Shown: one piece after another, positions 8,346-17,003 of the stretch
How the letters are laid out: each line of letters opens with the position of its first letter
How positions within the stretch are numbered: position 1 is the first letter of the stretch
NCBI GenBank assembly: GCA_938005745.1
Contig: CALLMM010000005.1
Location: forward strand, 97,895 to 150,130
DNA from: an uncultured Chthonomonadales bacterium
Lineage (GTDB): Bacteria > Armatimonadota > Chthonomonadetes > Chthonomonadales > CAJBBX01
Length of the DNA stretch: 52,236 nucleotides
Reading direction: 5' to 3'
Notes under the pieces: model-generated
What the model saw: only the letters and a program-made list of their open reading frames with translations
Database searches by the model: none
Told to the model about the DNA's origin: nothing
Program-made: the position numbers and the translations under genes

Positions 8346-9356
8346 TCAATCTGGAAGAGAGGGAAGAAGATGGCGGGGCGGGTGCCGGTAGGGCCATCCG
8401 AACGCATGGCGGAAGGCGGCATCCTGGCTCTCTAGAAGCTGACGAAAGTCTATCACATCCTGAATGAGCAGGTTTTCGTACTCGAAGGGCAGGCGGACGT
8501 TGTGCAGCCCGGCGTTATCGGTGCAGATGGCGATATCCACGCCCGCCTCCCGGCACAGGCGAAAGACCCGCGAGAGTTCGGAGAGGTCTTCCAGCGTGCC
8601 CGTCTTCAGATAGGTCGTCGGGCAGACCTCCAGGCACTGTCCACGGCTGGCGACCACCGGCAGCAGTTGCGGGTAGCGCAGCGGAATCTGGATGCCGTGC
8701 CCGATCCGATCCAGGTAGGGAAGGAGCTGCGGATAGCAGCCGTTGGCGGTCTCAAAGAGGTGCGCGGTCGTCTTCAGGGCAAACGACTTCGCGTAGCGGA
8801 ACAGATCCACCAGTTCATCCATCCTCTCCGCGTAGAGGGTGTCGGGTCCGGCGATATCTATGCCGCAGACCTTCTCCGGCATGGAAGCCGCCAGTTCGAT
8901 GATGGCGCGGTTGACCGCATAGGGGAGCCGGGTATGCATGCAGAGGATCTGGCGCAGGATGAGGGGATATTCGGGCTGGTATCCGGCGGCGGAGATGATC
9001 TCCACCACCTCGCGCATCTGAGCGATGCGCTCCGCCTGCGGACGATGGGCGTCGGTGCGGTAGTAGGGCGTGTGCCGCAGCTCCAGATAGACGATGCTCT
9101 CGAAGATATAGGCTCCGCGCACCAGCTTTGAGACGAAGTAGTCGAGGGTGTCTATGCGCTGCACCTGCTCCACCAGCGTATGCAGCTGCAGGTACTCGGT
9201 CAGGCTGGCGCGCGGGCGCGTGAAGAACTCCTCAAAACGCTCATAGGTCGGGTACTGATCGGCGAGCGGATGCCCGTGGCGCACCAGATAGCGCCAGAAG
9301 ATGCGGGGAACGATCGCCCCGCCCAGATGACGATGCAGTTCAGCATGCAGAGGCAT
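8346..9356 (-). CDS. Adenosine deaminase family amidohydrolase
   Basis: The 336-residue protein has the zinc-dependent ADA/AMP deaminase pattern. H8 and H10 form the N-terminal HxH (ELHRHLGG). H199 and E202 lie in AHLFE, which corresponds to the HAGE motif of ADA. H220 lies in RIGHG, and D280 is the last zinc ligand in CTDN. In classical ADA the last motif is TDDP and the second Asp contacts the purine; here it is N281, so the substrate may differ. The gene lies 47 nt downstream of a PfkB/adenosine kinase-like gene on the same strand, which suggests nucleoside salvage or recycling. True adenosine deaminase, adenine deaminase and aminofutalosine deaminase are all possible. Confidence 0.82.
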   Translation of the reverse strand: MPLHAELHRHLGGAIVPRIFWRYLVRHGHPLADQYPTYERFEEFFTRPRASLTEYLQLHTLVEQVQRIDTLDYFVSKLVRGAYIFESIVYLELRHTPYYRTDAHRPQAERIAQMREVVEIISAAGYQPEYPLILRQILCMHTRLPYAVNRAIIELAASMPEKVCGIDIAGPDTLYAERMDELVDLFRYAKSFALKTTAHLFETANGCYPQLLPYLDRIGHGIQIPLRYPQLLPVVASRGQCLEVCPTTYLKTGTLEDLSELSRVFRLCREAGVDIAICTDNAGLHNVRLPFEYENLLIQDVIDFRQLLESQDAAFRHAFGWPYRHPPRHLLPSLPD

Positions 9357-9403
9357 GGATGATCTTCGGCGGTCTCACGGCTCTCTCGCGGTGCGCGACA
9401 TCG

Positions 9404-10390
9404 TTACTCCTGCGTGCGAATCTGTTCGATCTCTGTTCGGTCCACGCTCTCCAGCCGCGGTCCGAGCTTTGCCACCACCTGTGCGGCGGCATAGGCGGCG
9501 ATCTTTCCGGCAACATCCAACGGGTAGTTTTGGGTCAGCCCGTAGAGCAGTCCCGCGGCGTACATATCTCCCGCGCCCGTCGTGTCCACCGCCTGAACCG
9601 GGTAGGCGGGTATCTCGTGCGTGACGCCCTGGTGATGGATCAGTGACCCCTTCTCGTCCATCGTGATGATTGCAATCTCGCTGTGCTCTGCCAGCGCCCG
9701 CAGAGCGTCCTGCGGCGTCTCGGTCTCGGTCAGCGCCTGCGCCTCCTGAGCGTTTCCGAAGAGAATGTCCACATGGTTTTTGAGCAGGTAGCGGAAGTCG
9801 TCGCGATGGCGGTGAACGCAGAAGGGGTCGGAGAGGCTGAGCGCGACCCGCGCTCTGTTTCGGTTCGCCTCCTGCATCGCATGAAGCACCGCCTCCTTCT
9901 GGTTGTCGGTATCCCACAGATAGCCGGTAACGTAGAGGAATCGGCTGGCGCGCAGGTCCTCGATGCGGACATCCTCGCGCTGAAGGCTGCGGCTCTGTCC
10001 GAGATAGGTGAGCATGGTGCGCTGTGCGTCCGGGGTGATGAGCACCAGACAGACCCCGGTGTCTCCCTCCCCGACGCCGAGGTTCGGCGTTACGCCCTTC
10101 TCCGCAAGCTGATTCCGGTAGAGGTCGCCGTGCGGATCGTTGCCGACCCGGCTGGTGTAGCAGGCTTTGCCGCCGAGCAGCCCGACGCCGAGCATCGTGT
10201 TCGCGCCGGATCCGCCCGGCTCTGAATGGACGATCTTCTCCGAGATGCGCTGAACGATCTTTCGCTGCGCATCCTGTTCGATCAGGAACATTCCGCCTTT
10301 GGCGTAACCGAGTTCCGACAGCTCCTCTTCGCTGATCTCCGCCTGTATATCGTACAGGGCGTTGCACATCCCGAACACATCGAATCGCAT
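9404..10390 (-). CDS. PfkB-family carbohydrate/adenosine kinase
   Basis: The 328-residue ribokinase-fold protein has the GGSGANTMLGVGLLGG substrate/lid motif (59-74) and the C-terminal DTTGAGDMYAAG anion-hole motif with catalytic D275. The N-terminus MRFDVFGMCNALYDIQ and the motif order resemble bacterial adenosine kinase-like proteins, which phosphorylate adenosine to AMP. I chose ATG 10390, with GGAG upstream, over an in-frame GTG at 10438 because family similarity begins at MRFDVFG. It is followed by an ADA-family gene in the same direction. Substrate assignment is by family only; ribokinase or fructokinase activity cannot be excluded. Confidence 0.82.
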   Translation of the reverse strand: MRFDVFGMCNALYDIQAEISEEELSELGYAKGGMFLIEQDAQRKIVQRISEKIVHSEPGGSGANTMLGVGLLGGKACYTSRVGNDPHGDLYRNQLAEKGVTPNLGVGEGDTGVCLVLITPDAQRTMLTYLGQSRSLQREDVRIEDLRASRFLYVTGYLWDTDNQKEAVLHAMQEANRNRARVALSLSDPFCVHRHRDDFRYLLKNHVDILFGNAQEAQALTETETPQDALRALAEHSEIAIITMDEKGSLIHHQGVTHEIPAYPVQAVDTTGAGDMYAAGLLYGLTQNYPLDVAGKIAAYAAAQVVAKLGPRLESVDRTEIEQIRTQE

Positions 10391-10483
10391 CTCTGTCTCC
10401 GTACCTGCAGTTCTACCCCTACAGATTACCCGATGCACGGGGGATCGTCAGCAGGGGAGTGCGGGAAAAATGCCGGTCGGGGG

Positions 10484-10513
10484 TTGACCTGGCGAGTCGA
10501 AGGAGGGTATACT
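10484..10513 (+). promoter_or_regulatory. Promoter of rplJ-rplL
   Basis: TTGACC (10484-10489) and TATACT (10508-10513) are separated by 18 nt, a near-consensus housekeeping promoter. The start would be near 10520, giving a leader of about 210 nt before rplJ. Confidence 0.85.
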
Positions 10514-10534
10514 GTTGTTCGCAATTAAAGAAAG

Positions 10535-10710
10535 AGAGACTTGCCGAAGACAGCCGGCGTCCCGTCCGGGACTTAAAATCCGAACATGGGTTCGGAAGCC
10601 AGCCGAGGGAAGCGATCCGGTCCCCCGTCCGATGCGCCGCAGGGCGCGTCCGGCGCGTGTGCCGCCTCCCCGAGAGCTGCGCTGTCCAGGCGCAAGCTCT
10701 TTTTTGTTGT
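10535..10710 (+). promoter_or_regulatory. Ribosomal protein L10 leader with attenuator-like hairpin
   Basis: The leader contains GCCGAAGACAGCCGGCG (10543-10559) and downstream CCAGCCGAGGG, the pair of conserved segments of the L10 leader to which the L10-(L12) complex binds for autogenous control. A GC-rich hairpin follows (arms 10673-10682 and 10690-10700, one bulged A, loop TGTCCAG) with a T-run at 10700-10705. This resembles an intrinsic terminator ahead of rplJ and suggests transcriptional attenuation. The assignment is by motif and position. Confidence 0.82.
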
Positions 10711-10731
10711 GTAAGGAGGTGAGACACGCAC

Positions 10732-11277
10732 ATGCGAGGCAGGGTCAAAGGTCCGCGTCCTGACAAAGTGGAGGTTGTGGGCGATCTTGGCGCTATCTTC
10801 CAACAGTCTCAAGCGCTCATTCTGACCAACTATCGCGGGTTGACGGTCTCCCAGATCACCCAGCTGCGCAAGAGACTGCGCGAGGTGGGCGGCGAATACC
10901 ACGTGGTCAAGAATACGCTGTTCCGGCGTGTGATGGGCGAGCGGTACACTCCCGAAATGGAGCAGGTGCTCGCCGGTCCGACCGCGATCGTCTTTGCCCG
11001 GGAGGATCCTGTGGCGGCGACCAAGGCGCTGCTGGATTACCTGCGTGAGCTTCGCCGCGAGGAGATCAACGTCAAGGGCGGTTACATTGACGGCAAAGTG
11101 CTCAAGCCCGAGCAGGTGACCGCGCTGTCGAAGCTGCCGCCGCGAGAGGTGATACTGGGGCAGGCTCTGGGCGCGATCCAGGCGCCGCTCAACGAGTTCG
11201 CAGGCACGCTCAACAACGTTCTGGGAGAGTTCGCCCGCACTCTGCAGGCGCTTGCCGACAAACGGCAGGCTGCCTGA
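10732..11277 (+). CDS. rplJ: 50S ribosomal protein L10
   Basis: The 181-residue protein has the L10 pattern: an N-terminal [40 protein letters not shown] segment, VVKNTLFRR near 60, and a C-terminal helix (about 135-180) that carries L7/L12 dimers. AAGGAGGT (10713-10720) lies 11 nt before ATG 10732. L10 forms the stalk base of the large subunit and autoregulates through the leader. rplL follows 73 nt later. The first ten residues are basic and slightly longer than usual. Confidence 0.97.
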   Translation: MRGRVKGPRPDKVEVVGDLGAIFQQSQALILTNYRGLTVSQITQLRKRLREVGGEYHVVKNTLFRRVMGERYTPEMEQVLAGPTAIVFAREDPVAATKALLDYLRELRREEINVKGGYIDGKVLKPEQVTALSKLPPREVILGQALGAIQAPLNEFAGTLNNVLGEFARTLQALADKRQAA

Positions 11278-11350
11278 TTTTCACAAACCTTTGCCGGCAG
11301 CCGCAGCCGCGCCTGCCCGGACATGCATTCGATCTGTATGGAGGATAGAG

Positions 11351-11734
11351 ATGGCTGATATCAATGCGATCATTGCGGATATTGAGAAGCTGACCGTTCT
11401 GGAACTGGTGGAGCTGACCAAAACCATTCAGGACAAGTGGGGCGTCTCCGCAGCGCCCGTCGCCGTTGCCGCGGCTCCCGTTGGAGCCGCTCCCGCCGAA
11501 GCGGCTCCCGAAGTGGAGGAGAAGACCTCCTTCGATGTCATTCTGAAGGCGGTCGGCGACAAGAAGATCCAGGTGATCAAGGTTGTGCGCGAACTGACCG
11601 CGCTGGGGCTGAAGGAAGCCAAAGACGTGGTGGAGGGCGCGCCGCAGCCGGTCAAGCAGGGCGTCAACAAGGAAGAGGCGGAGGCGATGAAAGCCAAGCT
11701 GGAAGCCGAAGGCGCGACTGTCGAGATCGTCTGA
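11351..11734 (+). CDS. rplL: 50S ribosomal protein L7/L12
   Basis: The 127-residue protein has the N-terminal dimerisation domain (1-35), an Ala/Pro/Val-rich hinge (36-55), and the C-terminal factor-binding domain with [20 protein letters not shown] and [14 protein letters not shown]. It forms the multi-copy stalk that recruits translational GTPases. ATG 11351 has GGAGG (11340-11344) at 6-nt spacing. It is co-transcribed with rplJ and followed by a strong terminator. rplK/rplA and rpoB are not adjacent here, so the usual larger cluster is split. Confidence 0.97.
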   Translation: MADINAIIADIEKLTVLELVELTKTIQDKWGVSAAPVAVAAAPVGAAPAEAAPEVEEKTSFDVILKAVGDKKIQVIKVVRELTALGLKEAKDVVEGAPQPVKQGVNKEEAEAMKAKLEAEGATVEIV

Positions 11735-11782
11735 CGCCTTTCGCTCCCGATAGTAACGATACCCTTTCGTGCCATGAAAATA

Positions 11783-11815
11783 GGCTGGAGACAACGGCGT
11801 CTCCAGCCATTTTTT
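11783..11815 (+). terminator. Terminator of rplJ-rplL
   Basis: A perfect 10-bp stem (11783-11792 with 11799-11808) and a 6-nt loop are followed by ATTTTTT. It lies 48 nt after rplL and directly before the end of the convergent membrane-protein gene. Confidence 0.92.
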
Positions 11816-11848
11816 CGTCCGGGGCGTCTCTAGAGTGTCTCTCGCCCC

Positions 11849-13141
11849 TCATCCCGCGCGCGCTCCGGCGGCGCGTCGTCCGATCAACGCCATCAGGCGG
11901 CGGGACGGCTCCCAGCCGCGCAGCTGTTCTAAGAGATCGAGTAGGGCGGCGGTCAGCCAGACCGCCCAGCCCAGCGAGATCAGATAGTAGCCGTGATCCC
12001 CCACCGGCATCGCCATCAGCGGTATCTGTGTAACAACCACCCAGCCGTACCCGAAGATCTGCCCCCGATCCCGGTTTTTCAGAAAGCGCCACAGCAGGAA
12101 GACGAATGCGCCCACATAGACCGCGTTGTACCAGGGATCGGGCAGCATCAACCGGAACGCCAGATCGGTAACGGACAGCTGAAAATACCAGGCGTTGAGC
12201 ATCCACAGGATCGCCGCGGTCAGAAAGAGCGCGGCGGCAGGACGCGGCTCCCGCCGCGCGCGGACGAACCATATCCCGAGAGCGGCGCATATCAGCGACA
12301 GGGGCAGAAAGTCGCCGTGAACGAGCAGCAGACCGAACGGACCGCCGAGGGTGATAGCGGTTCGGGGCAGCCATGCTCCGTTGGTTCCCTGACGATAGCC
12401 CGCCCCCTCCAGCGCCCAGAAGCGGTATGCCAGCATCAACGCCGCCGCCCCGAAAAACAGCGCCAGTTTGCCCCATTCGGAGCGTGTCAGCCGCCTCTCA
12501 TGCCAGGCGACCAGACACGCCGCAAAGGGGAGCGTATACGCCATCTCCTTGAAGGTCAACGCCAGCACGAAGCAGAGCACGGAGCCTGCCAGGTAGCCGT
12601 TTCCCCCGCGGCGATAGTGGGCGAGCAGAAGACTGAGCGAGCTGAGATAGCAGATCGAACACCAGATGTCGCAGCTGTCTTTCCAGATGGGCAGTGCGCC
12701 CTGCACGCTGCCGAGCGCGAACAGGTTGGTCAGTCCGGGCGTGTAGATCACCATCGCGATGGCGGCGCGCCTCCAGTCCAGCAGCGCCGCCAGAAAGCGG
12801 GCTGCCAGCAGAACCACCGCCAGATGCGACAGCAGATGAACCAGCGTGAAGCCGCGCAGACCGTTCGGACCGAACGCCTGATACTCCAGCCAGAAGAAGA
12901 GGGAGGTCATGGGGCGATAGTAGGGGACGAGTTCGTAGCACCAGGGACCGGTCCACCAGCGCAGGGTCTGCCGGAAGGTCTTCGTCGGCTCGATCCCGCT
13001 CATAAGCCAGATGCAGTCCAGATCGGCTTTCACGCTCTCTGTCGGAGGATGGAACAGCCAGAGGACGCACGACCATGCGCCCAGCGCTCCGCAGAGCAGG
13101 ATACCTCCCATCATCGCCCGCTGCCGCCGCGTCAGCCCCAT
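11849..13141 (-). CDS. Polytopic membrane protein, GT-C glycosyltransferase-like
   Basis: The 430-residue protein has about ten hydrophobic helices and starts at ATG 13141, 2 nt after the upstream stop codon. The segment PYYRPMTSLFFWLEYQAFGPNG and the following LVHLLSHL resemble the YRPLT...fG...HLLNHLL region of PMT/TMTC-type GT-C enzymes. These transfer sugars from lipid-linked donors on the outer face of the membrane. An acidic residue pair in the first loop (KADLDCIW) could be catalytic. It is the last gene of a five-gene minus-strand operon with polysaccharide deacetylase and GH5-like lipoprotein genes, which fits glycan assembly. Donor and acceptor are unknown, and the family match is only moderate. 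Confidence 0.55.
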   Translation of the reverse strand: MGLTRRQRAMMGGILLCGALGAWSCVLWLFHPPTESVKADLDCIWLMSGIEPTKTFRQTLRWWTGPWCYELVPYYRPMTSLFFWLEYQAFGPNGLRGFTLVHLLSHLAVVLLAARFLAALLDWRRAAIAMVIYTPGLTNLFALGSVQGALPIWKDSCDIWCSICYLSSLSLLLAHYRRGGNGYLAGSVLCFVLALTFKEMAYTLPFAACLVAWHERRLTRSEWGKLALFFGAAALMLAYRFWALEGAGYRQGTNGAWLPRTAITLGGPFGLLLVHGDFLPLSLICAALGIWFVRARREPRPAAALFLTAAILWMLNAWYFQLSVTDLAFRLMLPDPWYNAVYVGAFVFLLWRFLKNRDRGQIFGYGWVVVTQIPLMAMPVGDHGYYLISLGWAVWLTAALLDLLEQLRGWEPSRRLMALIGRRAAGARAG

Positions 13142-13143
13142 CG

Positions 13144-15348
13144 TCACTTCTTCGGAGCGTTCGGCTTTGCGGCGGTCTTCTCGTTGGAGCGAGCGAGGAA
13201 GACGGCGGCATCCTGTCGTACTGCGGGCGTTGTGATCTGCAGCGTTCCGGAGCCGGAGACCGAAACCGTCTCTTCGGAGAGAGCCTTTCCCTCCAGCGTA
13301 TCCCACCAGGTCACTTTATAGGCTCCCGCCTGCATTCCCGGCAGTGTCAGCCTGCCGGAGACGCCCTCTCCGGAAGGCTCCGGCGTATCCCATCCGCTGC
13401 GGTTATAGACCCAGAGAACGGCATAGCTCTTGTCGCCTTTGCCGATCGCCGCCAGCGTCGGTGCGTAGGGGGTCAGCGTGATCCGCTTGAGAATGAGCCA
13501 GTCCGCGCCGGCGTTCTCCAGTTTTACGGTATGCGCCCCTGCCGGAACCTTTACCTCCAGCGTCGCGTTGGCGGGTGTGTCCTTTTCGGCGGCGGGGAAC
13601 TCCTTCTCGGCGGCGACGGCTCCATCCACACGGATCACCAGTTTTGCGCCCGACTTTGCGACGGTTCCGACGGTTACCGCGAAGGTTCCCGGCTCCGGAT
13701 AGTTCACTCTGAAGGTCGCGGAGGGAAACATCTCACGGTGCGCGCTGCCCTGCAGGTATGCCGGCAGTTCGCTCATTCCCGGTATCTCGCCGGAGGGAGG
13801 AACGGCGAACTCGGTCTGCTTCGCCTTTGTCCATCCCCCCGCCGGCGCGAAGGAGAGCGGACCGCGCGCGGTCGTCTCAACGCCTGCCGTCAGCGCGATC
13901 AGGTTTCGGCGTGAGAGCACTCCCGACTGCTTCACAAACTCGGAGACGGGGGAGAAGAGACGGTAGAGGTCTCTGCGATCCACAACGTCCCATGCCCAGT
14001 ACTGCGCGGCTCCGCCGGTCTCGCTGACCAGACTTGACCAGAGCGCGCGGCGCAGAAAGCGTCCGTCCTCCGTATCCAGCCCGTCGCCCGGTCCGATCTC
14101 TCCCAGAAACAGCGGCGCGTTCAGTTTTCTTGCCGCCAACTGTGTCGCCTGCACCGGGTCGCTGGGATAGGCGTGCGGCTGGTAGAAGTCCATTCCCTCC
14201 CATATTCCGGCGATCTGCAGATCGGAACTGGTGGTTATCAGCCGCCGGTGAGGGTCCTGCTGACGCAGGAAGTCCGCCATCGCTCTGTGCCAGGCGACGA
14301 CCTCCGGGACGTTCTTGCGGTGGACGGCGTCGGTGTGCTCGACCTCGTTGAAAAGCTCCCAAGCCATGATGTTGGGAGAGTAGCCCCATCGGGCGATGAT
14401 GTAGCGGTAGCGGGCGCGGGTCAGGGCGATGGCGCGCGGATTGCTGAAGAACTCGTCGGCGGTCGTCAGCCAGCCGCCGTTCTTCTTGTTCCAGGGGTTC
14501 TCATCCCAGTTGGGGTTGACACGGGAGGAGTACTGTCCGTGATGCTGAAGCGTCATCTGGAAGTAGATGCCGTTCTTCTCCGCCGCCTCGACGATCGCGT
14601 CCCAGCGCCTCGCCACCTCCAGACTGAGCGTTCCCGGCGGCATCTTCTGGTTCATGACCCAGTCCAGGTTCTTGTTGTCCCAGTGGTTCATCCAGACGCG
14701 CGACCAGTTCATTCCCGCCTTCGCCATCTTCTCAAAATAGGCGGGGATGTCCATCTTCTCGCCGCTCTTCCAGGCGACGTTCATGCCGAGGGGATAGTAG
14801 GAGTTGCCGTTGTCAAAGACGAACCGGGTCTTATCGCGGGCGTCGCGGCGAATAAAGCCGGGCAGCGGGCTGCCGCTCACCTCAAACTCGCGCTTCTCCA
14901 GTTTTTCGGGCTGAACCTGCGCGCCGTTGAGGGTAACGCTCTGCACGGTATACCGTCCCGGCAGATCGGGCGTGTAGCGTACCCGCCAGGTCTTCTCTCC
15001 GTCAAAGAAGGCGGGAACGCGCACGTTGCGACCGTCCGGACGCCCGAAGGAGACCTGCACATCGTTCTCGGTAAAGTCAAAGGGGTTGCCCCGGACCTCC
15101 GCCAGTTCAAAACTGGTCTCGATCCGGGGATAGACGCCGCGGCTGCGAACGGCGGACGGACTTCTCTCTCCGCCACCGCCTCCCGGTCCGCCAAACCCTC
15201 CGCTCAGACCGCTGTTAAACGAACCCTGTCCGCGCAATCCGCCTCCTCCTCCGATGTCGGGCGCGCTGCCGCAGCCGGTCAGCAGCGCCAGGGTCAGCGC
15301 GCCCCAGAGTTGTCCCGCTGTGCGATAGAAACGGCGATGTCTGTACAT
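13144..15348 (-). CDS. Lipoprotein with DUF5060-like domain and GH5-like (cellulase superfamily) barrel
   Basis: The 734-residue protein has a lipoprotein signal (lipobox LLTGC, C26) and a Gly-rich linker (30-62). An Ig-like N-terminal domain (about 72-160) is typical of DUF5060 proteins. A TIM barrel follows at about 172-470. Its likely acid/base is E335 in WELFNEVE and its nucleophile E417 in LFLGEIG, matching clan GH-A. The C-terminal part holds one or two beta-sandwich domains, including a CBM-like segment (about 525-630). The predicted role is hydrolysis of beta-linked polysaccharide at the cell surface. It lies 25 nt after the beta-propeller lipoprotein gene and 2 nt before the membrane protein gene. 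The exact GH family and substrate are uncertain. Confidence 0.78.
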   Translation of the reverse strand: MYRHRRFYRTAGQLWGALTLALLTGCGSAPDIGGGGGLRGQGSFNSGLSGGFGGPGGGGGERSPSAVRSRGVYPRIETSFELAEVRGNPFDFTENDVQVSFGRPDGRNVRVPAFFDGEKTWRVRYTPDLPGRYTVQSVTLNGAQVQPEKLEKREFEVSGSPLPGFIRRDARDKTRFVFDNGNSYYPLGMNVAWKSGEKMDIPAYFEKMAKAGMNWSRVWMNHWDNKNLDWVMNQKMPPGTLSLEVARRWDAIVEAAEKNGIYFQMTLQHHGQYSSRVNPNWDENPWNKKNGGWLTTADEFFSNPRAIALTRARYRYIIARWGYSPNIMAWELFNEVEHTDAVHRKNVPEVVAWHRAMADFLRQQDPHRRLITTSSDLQIAGIWEGMDFYQPHAYPSDPVQATQLAARKLNAPLFLGEIGPGDGLDTEDGRFLRRALWSSLVSETGGAAQYWAWDVVDRRDLYRLFSPVSEFVKQSGVLSRRNLIALTAGVETTARGPLSFAPAGGWTKAKQTEFAVPPSGEIPGMSELPAYLQGSAHREMFPSATFRVNYPEPGTFAVTVGTVAKSGAKLVIRVDGAVAAEKEFPAAEKDTPANATLEVKVPAGAHTVKLENAGADWLILKRITLTPYAPTLAAIGKGDKSYAVLWVYNRSGWDTPEPSGEGVSGRLTLPGMQAGAYKVTWWDTLEGKALSEETVSVSGSGTLQITTPAVRQDAAVFLARSNEKTAAKPNAPKK

Positions 15349-15373
15349 GGGCGTAGTGCGCCTCCGTCGGACG

Positions 15374-16516
15374 CTAGTTGCTGGAACGCCAGCAGGCGAG
15401 ATGGCTGATTTCTATGGCGGGAGTGCCGCCTTCCTTCAGCAGGGCAAACTCCTTCAGCGTGATTCCGTTGCTGCCTACCGTCGCTTCGTAGAGTTTTCCG
15501 CTGCGTATTCCGACAAAGCGGTTGTCCGCGATCCAGGGACTGGATGTCTCCGGCAGCTGCAGCGTCTCGGTCAGGCGCAGCTTTCTGCCGGTCTTCACTT
15601 CGATGACGATCAGGCTCTTCTCCGGCAGGTCGCCGGCGACCGCCAGCAGCCGCTTTGAGTCGGGCGACCACCAGGGACGCGATGCGACCCGAGAGAGCAG
15701 CAGCTGTTTCTGCGCGCCGCCCGACTGCACAATCCACAGGGGACCGTCCGTCTGTTGGGAGGCGTTCGGGGAGCCTTTTGCCGGAGGCTGCAGCGCGCTG
15801 ACCGCCAGCCAGACTCCGTCCGGCGACCAGGCGATGTCCCGCGCATCCGTGTCCGGCATCGCTCTCTGGAGCAGCGCCTCCTCCAGGTCGGTGATATAGA
15901 CCCCCGAGCGTCCCTGTGTCAGCCGGGTGCAGGCGACCCGGCTCATGTCGGGAGAGAGCGCGCCGCGCTCACGGCAGGCGTGTTCCCACATGTCGCGTAC
16001 CGTCGCCTCCGGATCCACCAGATACAGCACGCCTTTTTGAGAGTAGAGCAGCCTCTTTCCATCCGGCGTTATCCAGTGGGCTTTTGCGTCTTCCGCCGGC
16101 TCGCGGCTGATGCTCTGCGGCGCAGAGTCCGCCTGATCCTGCAGCGTGTAGATCGGTCCTGCGCCGCCATAGTGGTCGGACTGCAGCACCAGATACTCGC
16201 CCTGTTTCATCCAGCCGAACGGGGCGATAAAGTAGCGATAGTCGTCCCGCATGCCGCTGACTTTGAAAGGGAGGTCTTTTCTGGCTCTGAGTCCCGCGAC
16301 ATCGTCCCAGATATAGAGCGTGTACTCCTCCTGAGCGTCTGCAAGCGATCTGCCGATGAAGGCGATTTTGATCTTCGCGCGGGAAGATCCGCTGTCGGAT
16401 CTCGGCGCGGAACAGCCGTACAGTCCCGGCAGGAGAAAGATGAGCGCGATCAGGCGCAGATAGAGAAAGGGCGGTTTCAAATCTGATATGATCTCCGGAA
16501 GAGCGCGCGCCGTCAC
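15374..16516 (-). CDS. Lipoprotein with TolB/WD40-like beta-propeller
   Basis: The 380-residue protein has a lipobox (LPGLYGC) after a hydrophobic signal. It carries repeated propeller motifs such as AKAHWITPDGKRLLYS, DIAWSPDGVWLAVS and RPWWSPDSKRLLAV, as in PD40/TolB-like propellers. No enzymatic motif is visible. GTG 16516 lacks a strong ribosome binding site; TTG 16480, with GGAG 12 nt upstream, would give the same lipoprotein with a shorter n-region. It lies in the middle of the five-gene operon, 16 nt after the YkgJ-like gene. A scaffold or binding role at the envelope is inferred. Confidence 0.6.
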   Translation of the reverse strand: MTARALPEIISDLKPPFLYLRLIALIFLLPGLYGCSAPRSDSGSSRAKIKIAFIGRSLADAQEEYTLYIWDDVAGLRARKDLPFKVSGMRDDYRYFIAPFGWMKQGEYLVLQSDHYGGAGPIYTLQDQADSAPQSISREPAEDAKAHWITPDGKRLLYSQKGVLYLVDPEATVRDMWEHACRERGALSPDMSRVACTRLTQGRSGVYITDLEEALLQRAMPDTDARDIAWSPDGVWLAVSALQPPAKGSPNASQQTDGPLWIVQSGGAQKQLLLSRVASRPWWSPDSKRLLAVAGDLPEKSLIVIEVKTGRKLRLTETLQLPETSSPWIADNRFVGIRSGKLYEATVGSNGITLKEFALLKEGGTPAIEISHLACWRSSN

Positions 16517-16532
16517 GGTGAGTGACCGGCGG

Positions 16533-17003
16533 CTATTCTGTCTCCCGCATTATCGGCATTCTGTCCGTCTGTTCCCATTCATCAAAGGTTCGTCGTTCAT
16601 GGCGCGCGTACTCCCGCATCAGTTGCAGCGCGTCCGGCGTGGCGGCGACCTTCTCGACCTTCTGAATGGGGCAGGGCATCCACTCCACATGTCCCAGCAG
16701 CCGGCAGACCAGGGGGCGCGCCGGGTAGACCATGCAGCGACCCGCGCGCATATCCCGGTAGCGGCACAGGGTGACGGTGACGCCGTCTCCCAGATCCACC
16801 GTCTTATCCTGCCGGGTTACCGCCTCGATCTGCGCGCGGTTCGGCGCGTGTTCGATAAAGCGCTGAACCGCCAGAAACTCCGCCCGGGTCATCCGGACCC
16901 CGGCTTCGCACCGCAGACCGCACTGATCGCATCCGTTGCAGGGCGCAAGGTCAATCTGGCGTTCGACGCGCTCCGTCAGTTCAGGGAGTCTGCGGCTTGA
17001 CAC
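16533..17003 (-). CDS. YkgJ/UPF0153-like cysteine-cluster protein
   Basis: The 156-residue cytoplasmic protein has the spaced cysteines of the YkgJ family: CNGCDQCGLRC near 22-32, then C79, RCMVYPARPLVCRLLG (about 89-104) and a late Cys. These are expected to bind zinc or an iron-sulphur cluster. Its GTG start at 17003 overlaps the end of the deacetylase gene by 23 nt, indicating coupling. The biochemical role of this family is not established. Its place in a surface-polysaccharide operon may be incidental. Confidence 0.7.
   Translation of the reverse strand: MSSRRLPELTERVERQIDLAPCNGCDQCGLRCEAGVRMTRAEFLAVQRFIEHAPNRAQIEAVTRQDKTVDLGDGVTVTLCRYRDMRAGRCMVYPARPLVCRLLGHVEWMPCPIQKVEKVAATPDALQLMREYARHERRTFDEWEQTDRMPIMRETE

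Noticed and set aside
14173..15408. A 411-codon plus-strand frame under the GH5-like lipoprotein gene
   Set aside because: Antisense shadow; product is Val/Arg/Leu-rich with no domain and no supporting start signal.
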